Origin: Novosphingobium sp. | GTDB taxonomy: Bacteria; Pseudomonadota; Alphaproteobacteria; Sphingomonadales; Sphingomonadaceae | Assembly: GCA_027490345.1 (NCBI GenBank) | Contig: JAIXYF010000400.1 | Location: forward strand, 1-11,991 | Length of the DNA: 11,991 bases | Direction of reading: 5' to 3' | Shown here: in pieces, positions 1-5,973 of the stretch | How positions within the stretch are numbered: the stretch's first letter is position 1 | Layout of the letters: each line of letters opens with the position of its first letter | Notes under the pieces: model-generated | Database searches by the model: none | The model's input: only the letters and a program-made list of their open reading frames with translations | Told to the model about the DNA's origin: nothing | Program-made: the position numbers and the translations under genes

Positions 1-1277
1 ATCTTGTCACCGATCTTGCCGTTGAAGCGCAGTTCCTGGCTGAAGAACCAGAACTTGAGGTCGTTGTACCCTTGCCCAACCACGTTGAGGTCCGGCGTGA
101 AGTCGTGGTCGGTGCCCCACTGCGTGTTGTATTCGCGGTAGGCGGTGATCGACTGGATGTTGAAATTGTCACCCAGCTTGAACGTGCCGTTACCCGAAAC
201 GCCCCAGCCGGAGAACTTCGTGCGGTTGGGCATGTTGTACCCGTCCTTCACCTGGCCCCACGGACCGGGGATCGAAAGGCCCGGAGGCGCGATGTTGCCC
301 GGTGCATAGAAGTTCGCGAACGTGCAGAACCGGCCGCACAGATAGGTGCTGCTGACCCGCGCCGGGTTCACCGACGTGACGACTTCGGCCGCATTGGTGC
401 GGTTCTCGTACGTATAATCGCCCGAGACGATGTAATCGATGGCATCGCTGGGGTTATAGCGGACCGAGGCACGGATGCCGGCGTAATTGCGCTCGCCCAG
501 CTTGTCGATCACGCAGTCCTGCCCGCTGCTCGGCCGCGCGCCGATGCCTTGCGGATTGTTGGGGAACACGCAGCCATAATCGAGCTGATCGACATAGCCG
601 TTTTGGCGCTTGTAGACGCCCGAGACGCGGGCAGAGAGCCCATCGGCCAGCTTGAAATTGGCACTGCCGCGAAGGTCCGTGCGCTGGCGACTGCCGTAAA
701 CCGCCTCGACCATGCCGCTACCTTCTTCGGTCGGCTTCTTCGAAAACAGCTTGATCGCGCCGCCGATGGAGTTGCGCCCCGTATTGGTGCCCTGCGGCCC
801 GCGCAGGATTTCCACGCGGTCCAGATCGAGCAGATCAAGGATGCCGCCGGTCAGCGTCGCCAGATAAACGTCATCGACATACATGCCGACGCCCGGTTCA
901 TAAGCCGGGTTGAAATCGAACTGGCCAATGCCGCGGATCGAGGCACCGAGCGACGAGCCATAAGCGCCGCCCTGCGCATTGAGCACCACGTTGGGCGCCT
1001 GCGCAGCGATCTGCGAAAGGTCGGTCTGGTTGCGCGAGGCAAGCAGGCCCGAATCAATCGCGGTGATCGAGATCGGCGTATCCTGCAGCCGCTGCGAGCG
1101 GAACTGCGCGGTGACAACGATTTCCTTGATCTCGCCCGCGTCGCTCGCCGCTTCTCCAGCAGGCTGGGCGTTCTGCGGGGCCGCTTGCGCCAGCGCCGGA
1201 GCCGCCTGACCAAGCGCCAGCGCGAGGGCGCTGCCCGCAGCAAGCAGGCGCAATGATTGCGTGGATGTCTTCGCCAT
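1..1277 (-). CDS. TonB-dependent outer-membrane receptor, N-terminal part (cut by left window edge)
   Basis: Energised outer-membrane uptake of a bulky or scarce substrate through TonB-ExbBD; the substrate is not predictable. The minus frame is open for 425 complete codons from the ATG at 1275-1277 and runs off the left edge, so about half of a typical 750-850-residue receptor is present. Seen: a signal peptide (residues 1 to about 30, ending APALA), a TonB-box-like IVVTA at 53-57, then a plug domain with the family motif RVEILRGPQGT at 154-164 followed by GRNSIGGAIK. After about residue 175 come alternating strands of the barrel, with Cys pairs in the loops. The start is supported by AAGGAGAG about 10 bases upstream. 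It is divergent from a MarR regulator, and the shared gap holds a 17-bp palindrome, so local repression is plausible. The family call is firm. Confidence 0.95.
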   Translation of the reverse strand, partial: MAKTSTQSLRLLAAGSALALALGQAAPALAQAAPQNAQPAGEAASDAGEIKEIVVTAQFRSQRLQDTPISITAIDSGLLASRNQTDLSQIAAQAPNVVLNAQGGAYGSSLGASIRGIGQFDFNPAYEPGVGMYVDDVYLATLTGGILDLLDLDRVEILRGPQGTNTGRNSIGGAIKLFSKKPTEEGSGMVEAVYGSRQRTDLRGSANFKLADGLSARVSGVYKRQNGYVDQLDYGCVFPNNPQGIGARPSSGQDCVIDKLGERNYAGIRASVRYNPSDAIDYIVSGDYTYENRTNAAEVVTSVNPARVSSTYLCGRFCTFANFYAPGNIAPPGLSIPGPWGQVKDGYNMPNRTKFSGWGVSGNGTFKLGDNFNIQSITAYREYNTQWGTDHDFTPDLNVVGQGYNDLKFWFFSQELRFNGKIGDK

Positions 1278-1328
1278 GGGTGATGCCCTCTCCTTGTAAA
1301 GCCCTCTGCGGAGCCGTTCTACCGTTTG

Positions 1329-1345
1329 TTAGTAAGGCATACTAA
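1329..1345. promoter_or_regulatory. 17-bp palindrome between the receptor and MarR genes, putative MarR operator
   Basis: TTAGTA-AGGCA-TACTAA is a perfect inverted repeat with 6-bp arms and a 5-base centre. It lies 52 bases from the receptor start codon and 57 bases before the MarR start. MarR dimers usually bind 16-20-bp palindromes in the gap shared with the gene they control, so size and place fit. The AT-rich arms stand out in GC-rich surroundings. Binding is inferred. Confidence 0.5.
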
Positions 1346-1402
1346 TTTGGCCATTGCAAGCCCCTCTTGCCCAACCCGCGCGCCGCCGCGATAAGCGGAG
1401 CG

Positions 1403-1897
1403 ATGGCCACCAAGATTGCCGCACGGGAAATGCCCGCCACAACTGCCCCCGCCCGCCCCCATCTCGATCTGGGCGAAGATGCCGCGCTGCTCGTCGATCT
1501 GCTCAAGCTCGCCACGTTCATCGCGCAGCCTATGCGCGAAGGCGTGGCCGAACCGCTGGGGCTCGCGGCCAACGACCTCAAGATCATCCTCGCGCTCGGC
1601 GGCGAAGGCGAGCTCGCCGGGCACGAGCTTTCCGAAATCATGGGCCTGCCGCCGATGAACGTGAGCCGCGCCATCGCCGCCCTCACCGCGCGCGGGCTGG
1701 TCGAGCCGGGCGAGGATGCCTCCAACCGCCGCCGCAAACCGGTGCGGCTGACGGCTGCGGGCAGCGCGCTGTTTCAGCAGACAATTCCGGCGATGGCGGG
1801 CGTGGGCGGGCACTTGTTCGCCGATTTCACGCCGGACGAGCGGGCGGTGTTCCACAGCGCCGCGCAGGCGATTTTGGCGCGGATGACGGGGGGATAA
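1403..1897 (+). CDS. MarR-family transcriptional regulator
   Basis: A 164-residue winged helix-turn-helix repressor, the normal MarR size. Seen: an N-terminal dimerisation helix around residues 25-50, the DNA-binding HTH at about 72-98 (HELSEIMGLPPMNVSRAIAAL), then the wing with DASNRRRKPVRLTAAG at 105-120, matching the family's Asp-Arg wing and the LT-x-x-G turn. I chose the ATG at 1403. An in-frame TTG at 1367 would add 12 residues, but these carry no conserved sequence. The GGAG just before 1403 is closer than ideal, and the in-frame ATG at 1430 also remains possible. MarR proteins commonly sense aromatic acids, phenols or CoA thioesters and often repress a divergent gene, here the TonB receptor. 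Ligand and targets are inferred. Confidence 0.9.
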   Translation: MATKIAAREMPATTAPARPHLDLGEDAALLVDLLKLATFIAQPMREGVAEPLGLAANDLKIILALGGEGELAGHELSEIMGLPPMNVSRAIAALTARGLVEPGEDASNRRRKPVRLTAAGSALFQQTIPAMAGVGGHLFADFTPDERAVFHSAAQAILARMTGG

Positions 1898-1965
1898 CTC
1901 GCCAGTGGCACGCCTTTGGCGCGCGCTCGGTTGCGGAAGTTGCCTTGTCGTGAGATCGTCGCTTA

Positions 1966-2445
1966 ATGCGCTTCCCAATTGCCTCGCTCATCCTCCTGCT
2001 GACGATCAGTTGCCATGCAACCGAGCCATCCCCGAAGATTGATCGCATTGAGTTGCATTCATCAGGCTGGTCAGCAATCACCGTGGAAATAGATAGCGGA
2101 GGTCGTGGACAGTACAAATTCAGCGACTTACAAAAAGACAAGTCTGGTACATTCGCCGTAAGCGCAAAGCAGTTTGCAGAATTGCTCAAAAGACTGGAGC
2201 CGTTTCGGAAAAATTCGGAGCCAATGACAGAAGAAAGCATCAAGCGGGTAATGGATGCACGCTGTGCCGATGGCACCACCGGAGTTGCTGATGCAGGTGC
2301 ATTGTGGGTCCATTGGGTGGGACCACACTACAATAACCACTACCTGTTCCAACGCGGCTGCGATCCCGAGCGCAACCGTCGACAAAACGATGAACTGAAC
2401 TCTGTGCTATCGAGCCTGCCGCTACCTCCGGATTTGACGGGCTAG
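1966..2445 (+). CDS. Small exported protein of unknown function, possible lipoprotein
   Basis: A 159-residue protein that I do not recognise. Residues 1-18 form a signal peptide (basic start, then a hydrophobic run) ending near Cys16. The TISC context is only a weak lipobox, so cleavage by ordinary signal peptidase near HATE is also possible. The mature part is polar, with Cys100 and Cys132 that could form a disulfide, and a HWVGPHYNNHY patch at 116-126. Composition differs from its neighbours: by hand count 2041-2160 is about 47% G+C, against about 72% for a 60-base block inside the MarR gene, which suggests recent transfer. The ribosome-binding site is poor, so the start is less certain than the frame. 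A strong terminator follows 50 bases after the stop. A link to the catabolic genes is not evident. Confidence 0.7.
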   Translation: MRFPIASLILLLTISCHATEPSPKIDRIELHSSGWSAITVEIDSGGRGQYKFSDLQKDKSGTFAVSAKQFAELLKRLEPFRKNSEPMTEESIKRVMDARCADGTTGVADAGALWVHWVGPHYNNHYLFQRGCDPERNRRQNDELNSVLSSLPLPPDLTG

Positions 2446-2495
2446 CTGCAACGGTTGCCAACTAAAGGAGCAGCGGCCAAACGAAGATCACCGTC

Positions 2496-2526
2496 GCCCC
2501 GTGCTCGACACGGGGCTTGGCTTTTT
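2496..2526 (+). terminator. Intrinsic terminator after the small exported protein gene
   Basis: A perfect 8-bp G/C-rich stem (GCCCCGTG / CACGGGGC) with a 5-base loop CTCGA, followed by TTGG and CTTTTT. The T-run lies on the plus strand, so it ends transcription from the 1966 gene. The opposite strand has no T-run right after the stem, so it is a weaker stop for the converging NTF2-like gene. Confidence 0.75.
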
Positions 2527-2568
2527 GCCGCGAACACAGCCTCGTGCCGAACAAGCGCGGCCGCCGCC

Positions 2569-3282
2569 CTACTTATCCTTCAACGCCGCAAACGCCTCAA
2601 GCCGGAACGCTTCTGCCAGCACCGGATGGGCGAAGCTCATCGGCACTTCCTGCCGGTGCGGCCAGGTTGGGCGGTAGTTCTCTTGCGGAAGGATCACGTC
2701 CGGCCCAAGCGGGTTTTCCGGATAGCACACCACGGCGGGCTGCAAGTGCGAGACGGTGTGCGCCCAGCCGGTTTCGTAGTCGCCCTGCCACTGCATCAGG
2801 TAATCGAGCCGCTTGATCTTCCACACGCCGTTTTCGCGCACGTAGTCGTTTTCGTAGATGCCCGATTCCCAGAATTGCTGCGGCACGTGCTCGGGCTTGT
2901 TCGCCAGCACTTCATCGTGCCAGCCGCCTGCCAGAATGCCCCGGAAGCGGCCCTTGGCGGTCTGCCGGTCGGGCGCGATGGTGATCACGTCCTGCAGCTG
3001 GAAATGATCGAGCAGGAAGCCGTGGATCGGCCCGCGCTTGCCATCGGTGAACATGTTCTGGAACCACGTGCCATAGAGCCGCATCACGCCTGCATGGCCG
3101 CGATATTCGCCCGAAAGGAACACCACCGCGCCGTCTTCGGCAAACAGGCCTGCCACTTCCTCGGGCCGGTTGTAATCGATGTAGTAGCCATAGGCCATTT
3201 GCAGGCGGCGGATCGCATTGATGTCTTCCAGCTCGCCCACGCGGTTTTCGAGGGCAGCAAGACGCGCTTCCATATCAGACAT
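2569..3282 (-). CDS. NTF2/SnoaL-like enzyme, candidate cofactorless lyase or dehydratase
   Basis: A 237-residue cytoplasmic protein with no signal peptide. Residues 4-20 form a short coiled coil (MEARLAALENRVGELED). The SnoaL/NTF2 cone fold follows: helix AIRRLQMAYGYYIDYNR (23-39), then EEVAGLFAEDGAVVFL, and the paired strands with GIYENDYVRENGVWKIKRLDY (141-161), a hallmark of the fold. A C-terminal part of about 70 residues (including LPQENYRPTWPHR) makes it longer than the usual 130-150-residue SnoaL domain. Asp36, His87, His93 and His122 are candidate pocket residues. Family members include the dehydrochlorinase LinA, bile-acid dehydratases and LdpA, the sphingomonad diarylpropane gamma-formaldehyde lyase. 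With an oxygenase of the lignostilbene type nearby, an LdpA- or PcfL-like role is attractive but unproven. The start has GGGAG 8 bases upstream. It is divergent from the transporter operon. Confidence 0.85.
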   Translation of the reverse strand: MSDMEARLAALENRVGELEDINAIRRLQMAYGYYIDYNRPEEVAGLFAEDGAVVFLSGEYRGHAGVMRLYGTWFQNMFTDGKRGPIHGFLLDHFQLQDVITIAPDRQTAKGRFRGILAGGWHDEVLANKPEHVPQQFWESGIYENDYVRENGVWKIKRLDYLMQWQGDYETGWAHTVSHLQPAVVCYPENPLGPDVILPQENYRPTWPHRQEVPMSFAHPVLAEAFRLEAFAALKDK

Positions 3283-3301
3283 TTACCCAGCTCCCGTTCG
3301 A

Positions 3302-3316
3302 TCCTGCCTTGCAGGA
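3302..3316. repeat. 15-bp inverted repeat in the leader of the NTF2-like gene
   Basis: TCCTGC-CTT-GCAGGA has perfect 6-bp arms and a 3-base centre. It lies 20 bases upstream of the NTF2-like start codon, just outside its ribosome-binding site, and could be an RNA hairpin in that leader or part of the control region shared with the divergent transporter. Confidence 0.4.
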
Positions 3317-3317
3317 A

Positions 3318-3336
3318 TTGTAAGGTAGGCTAACAA
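3318..3336. promoter_or_regulatory. 19-bp near-palindrome, putative operator between NTF2-like gene and transporter operon
   Basis: TTGTAAG-GTAGG-CTAACAA: the 7-bp arms match at 6 of 7 positions around a 5-base centre. It sits 36 bases from the NTF2-like start and 62 bases from the transporter start. One arm, CTAACAA, is the exact complement of TTGTTAG at 1327-1333, which overlaps the palindrome beside the MarR gene, so one regulator might act on both. The half-site spacing differs between the two places, which weakens the idea. Confidence 0.45.
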
Positions 3337-3345
3337 CACGCGAAA

Positions 3346-3358
3346 CGATTGGCAATCG
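3346..3358. promoter_or_regulatory. 13-bp palindrome upstream of the transporter operon
   Basis: CGATTG-G-CAATCG is a perfect inverted repeat with 6-bp arms and a single central base, 40 bases before the transporter ATG. The form suits a compact dimeric regulator site. Its sequence differs from the 3318-3336 repeat, so it may serve a second factor. No clear -35/-10 pair was found nearby. Confidence 0.4.
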
Positions 3359-3362
3359 CCTC

Positions 3363-3384
3363 TGCTGCGGCCATGCTGCGGCCA
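3363..3384 (+). repeat. 11-bp perfect tandem repeat before the transporter ribosome-binding site
   Basis: TGCTGCGGCCA occurs twice head to tail with no gap, ending directly before the AGGGGAG ribosome-binding site at 3385-3391. It looks like a local slippage duplication in the leader of the transporter operon. Confidence 0.7.
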
Positions 3385-3397
3385 AGGGGAGAAAAAA

Positions 3398-4990
3398 ATG
3401 GATTCGAAGGGAGAGCCGACCACCGCTGATATCCGCACGGTTATCGCGGCTTCGGCGGCAGGCACGGCGTTCGAGTGGTACGATTTCTATATCTACGGCA
3501 CGCTCGCGCCGCTGTTCGGCAAGCTGTTTTTCCCCGGCTCCAGCCCGGCGGCGGGCTTCCTCCTTGCGCTCGCCACCTTCGGCGTCGGCTTTGCCGTGCG
3601 CCCGCTCGGCGCTGCCGTGTTCGGCACGTTCGGAGACCGCTTCGGCCGCAAGGTGACGTTCCTCGTCACCATCATGCTGATGGGTTTTGCCACCACCGCT
3701 ATCGGCCTGCTCGGCACCTATGCGCAGTGGGGCATTGCCGCGCCGATCCTGCTGGTGCTGCTGCGCGCGCTGCAAGGCATGGCCGTGGGCGGCGAATATG
3801 GCGGCGCGGTGATCTATGTCGCCGAACACGCCCCGCCCGGAAAGCGCGGGTTCTACACCGGCTGGATCCAGATCGGCGCCACCACCGGCTTCTCGCTCAG
3901 CCTGCTCGTGGTGCTCATGACCAGCAGCCTGATGGGCGAGGCGGCGTGGGAGGCATGGGGCTGGCGCATCCCGTTCATTGGCAGCCTTGTCTTGCTCGCC
4001 GTCTCGGTGTGGATGCGGCTCAAGCTCTCGGAAAGCCCGGTGTTCACGGCCATGCAGCAGGCTGGCGAACTGGCGCGGCAGCCTTTGCGTGAGGCGTTTT
4101 CCACGCCAAAGCGCGTGCGCCTGCTGTTTGCCGCCATGCTGGGCGGCGCGATGGGCCAAGGGATCGTCGGCTATACCGGCCTCATCCAGCTTCTGAATTT
4201 CCTGCAGGTCTCGGTCCACGTCGATCCTGTGCTCACGCGTGTGCTGCTGATCGGCGTGCTCGTCGCTCTTGCGCTCGGCAATGTCATGGCCGGTTGGCTG
4301 TCAGACAAAGTGGGGCGCAAACCGGTCGTGCTGGCAGGTTATGCGATGTTCCTGCTCGTGCTGTTTCCGATGTTCAATCTGATTGCGGAGCAAGCCAACC
4401 CGGCCATGGCGCGCGCGGCGCGGGATCATCCGGTGGTCGTCTCGGGCGCCGATTGTTCGTTCAACCCGTTCGCCCAGCATGGTCAGGCCAGCGCCTGCGG
4501 CAAGCTGCTTGATACGCTGACTCGCATCGGCGTGCCCTATACCAAGGTCTCCGCGCCCGAAGGATCAGCGCCTGTCGTCACCATCGGCGGCCAGCCGACC
4601 GACCCGGCCGCCCTCGCCCTCGCGCTCAAGGCTGCGGGCTACACGCTCGATCCCGTCACCCCGCCTGCGGGCAATCTCGTGGTCATCGTTCTGGCCATGC
4701 TGGCGATCTGCATCCCGGGCGTGCTGACCTATGGGCCGATGGGCGCCTGGCTCAGCGAAATGTTCCCGGCCAGAACCCGCTACTCCTCGCTCGCCATATC
4801 CTACAACTTCGGGCTGGGGTTCTTTGCCGGGTTCATGCCGTTCGTGGTGCAGGCCATCGTGGCGACCACCGGCAGCGTGATGGCGGGCTTCTGGTATCCT
4901 TTCGCGCTGGTCGTGCTTTCGGCGCTGGTGGCGCTGTTCGCCCTGCCCGAAACCACTGGCAAACGCATGACGGAGAACACAGCGGAATGA
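3398..4990 (+). CDS. MFS transporter, metabolite:H+ symporter (MHS) family, with large periplasmic insertion
   Basis: Inner-membrane proton-coupled importer of 530 residues with 12 predicted membrane helices. MHS marks: FEWYDFYIYG in TM1 (25-34), GDRFGRK in the TM2-TM3 loop (79-85), RALQGMAVGGEYGGA in TM4 (123-137) and GWLSDKVGRKP after TM8 (299-309). Relatives carry dicarboxylates, shikimate, osmolytes or aromatic acids. The oddity is about 95 extra residues (roughly 330-424) between TM9 and TM10, on the periplasmic side by MFS topology, with Cys353 and Cys367 that could form a disulfide. Usual MHS proteins are about 430-450 residues, so this insertion explains the excess length. The start has AGGGGAG 6 bases upstream. 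The stop overlaps the SDR start by ATGA, implying coupled translation. The substrate may be the aromatic feedstock of this cluster, which is inference. Confidence 0.93.
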   Translation: MDSKGEPTTADIRTVIAASAAGTAFEWYDFYIYGTLAPLFGKLFFPGSSPAAGFLLALATFGVGFAVRPLGAAVFGTFGDRFGRKVTFLVTIMLMGFATTAIGLLGTYAQWGIAAPILLVLLRALQGMAVGGEYGGAVIYVAEHAPPGKRGFYTGWIQIGATTGFSLSLLVVLMTSSLMGEAAWEAWGWRIPFIGSLVLLAVSVWMRLKLSESPVFTAMQQAGELARQPLREAFSTPKRVRLLFAAMLGGAMGQGIVGYTGLIQLLNFLQVSVHVDPVLTRVLLIGVLVALALGNVMAGWLSDKVGRKPVVLAGYAMFLLVLFPMFNLIAEQANPAMARAARDHPVVVSGADCSFNPFAQHGQASACGKLLDTLTRIGVPYTKVSAPEGSAPVVTIGGQPTDPAALALALKAAGYTLDPVTPPAGNLVVIVLAMLAICIPGVLTYGPMGAWLSEMFPARTRYSSLAISYNFGLGFFAGFMPFVVQAIVATTGSVMAGFWYPFALVVLSALVALFALPETTGKRMTENTAE

Positions 4991-5901
4991 GCTTTTCAGG
5001 ACAAGTTGCGGTCATCACCGGCGGTGTCACCGGCATCGGGCTTGGCGCGGCGCAAGCCTTCAGCGATGCGGGCCTGCGCCTTGCGCGCACCTATCGCAAC
5101 GAAGATCACCGCGCGCAGACCCCCGCATGGTTTGCCGCCAGGGGCCGCGAGGAACCGCTGTTCGTGAGGCTCGACGTCACCGACCGCGCCGCCTTCGCCG
5201 CTGCCGCCGCTGAGGTGGAGGCGCATTTCGGTGCGGTGCATGTGCTGGTAAACAACGCAGGCGTCAGCGTGTTCGGGCCGACCGACGAAGCGAGCTACGA
5301 TGATTACGACTGGATCATGGGCGTCAATTTCGGCGGCGTGGTGAACGGTCTCGTCAGCTTCCTGCCCAAACTCAAAGCTGCCACCGGCCGCCGCCATGTG
5401 GTGAATGTCGCCAGCATGGCTGCGTTCCTGCCGGGGCCGCAGGCAGGCATCTACACCGCCAGCAAGTTCGCGGTGCGCGGCCTCACCGAATCGCTGCGCT
5501 ATAATCTGGCACCGCACGGCATTGGCTGCTCGCTGTGCTGCCCCGCCCTCACCCGCACAAACGCATGGGATTCGGCGCTCAAACGCCCCGAAGCGTTTGC
5601 CGACAGCGGCTTTGCCGCGCCCGAGCGCGCCGAGCTTGAACAGTTCGGCACGGCCTTCGAAGCGGGCATGGACCCGTATGAAGTCGGCACCAAGATCCTG
5701 CGCGGCATGGAGCGCGGGGACGGCCTGATCCTCACCCACCCCGAATTTGCCGAGGACTTCCGCGAGATCTACGAGGCCAGCCTCGCCGCCTTGCCAGACG
5801 AGGACGCCCCGCCCGAACGCCTTGCCATCGAAAACCTGCGCCGCGCAGCCAATGCGGCGGCAGCTGCCGGAACGGTGATCGGGCTGGGTGACCTGACCTG
5901 A
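4987..5901 (+). CDS. Short-chain dehydrogenase/reductase (classical SDR), probably NADP(H)-dependent
   Basis: A 304-residue cytoplasmic oxidoreductase. Classical SDR elements: nucleotide-binding TGGVTGIG (11-18), NNAG (89-92) and the catalytic tetrad Asn114, Ser143, Tyr156 and Lys160 (YTASK). The end of the second strand reads ARTYRN with no acidic residue, which favours NADP(H) over NAD(H). It is about 50 residues longer than a 250-residue SDR, with the extra at the C-terminus (FAEDFREIYEASLAALPDEDAPPERL onward). The start codon overlaps the transporter stop (ATGA), so the two are made together. A likely task is oxidation or reduction of an alcohol, ketone or aldehyde side chain of the imported compound. 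The exact substrate cannot be read from the sequence. Codon use and G+C match the neighbours. Confidence 0.92.
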   Translation: MSFSGQVAVITGGVTGIGLGAAQAFSDAGLRLARTYRNEDHRAQTPAWFAARGREEPLFVRLDVTDRAAFAAAAAEVEAHFGAVHVLVNNAGVSVFGPTDEASYDDYDWIMGVNFGGVVNGLVSFLPKLKAATGRRHVVNVASMAAFLPGPQAGIYTASKFAVRGLTESLRYNLAPHGIGCSLCCPALTRTNAWDSALKRPEAFADSGFAAPERAELEQFGTAFEAGMDPYEVGTKILRGMERGDGLILTHPEFAEDFREIYEASLAALPDEDAPPERLAIENLRRAANAAAAAGTVIGLGDLT

Positions 5902-5915
5902 GGCCTGACCTGACG
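5892..5915 (+). repeat. 12-bp imperfect tandem duplication over the SDR stop codon
   Basis: CCTGACCTGAGG is followed at once by CCTGACCTGACG (11 of 12 identical). The first copy contains the SDR stop codon TGA (5899-5901). It is probably a slippage duplication; no function is apparent. Confidence 0.6.
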
Positions 5916-5973
5916 AACGCTTGCACAGCGCAGGCAGTGCGATACTCTCTGCGCAACGCGAAAGGCCTAACCC

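Noticed and set aside
72..1256. Plus-strand open frame of 394 codons
   Set aside because: It is antisense to the TonB receptor, whose signal peptide, TonB box and RGPQGT motif lie in the minus frame. The plus product is Arg/Ala-rich with no recognisable domain, as expected of GC-rich shadow frames.
1367..1402. Upstream TTG start for the MarR gene
   Set aside because: A non-ATG start with no clear ribosome-binding site that adds a short unconserved stretch; the ATG at 1403 gives the usual MarR length.
1354..1953. Plus-strand open frame of 199 codons overlapping the MarR gene
   Set aside because: It is in a different frame from the MarR winged helix, is very Arg-rich and has no conserved motif.
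3275..4219. Minus-strand open frame of 314 codons
   Set aside because: Antisense to the transporter; rich in Arg/His/Glu/Gln with no membrane or domain pattern.
5921..5948. Possible promoter for the hydrolase gene (TTGCAC with TACTCT, 16-base spacer)
   Set aside because: The -10 match is poor and sphingomonad promoters are loosely defined, so readthrough from the SDR is as likely.
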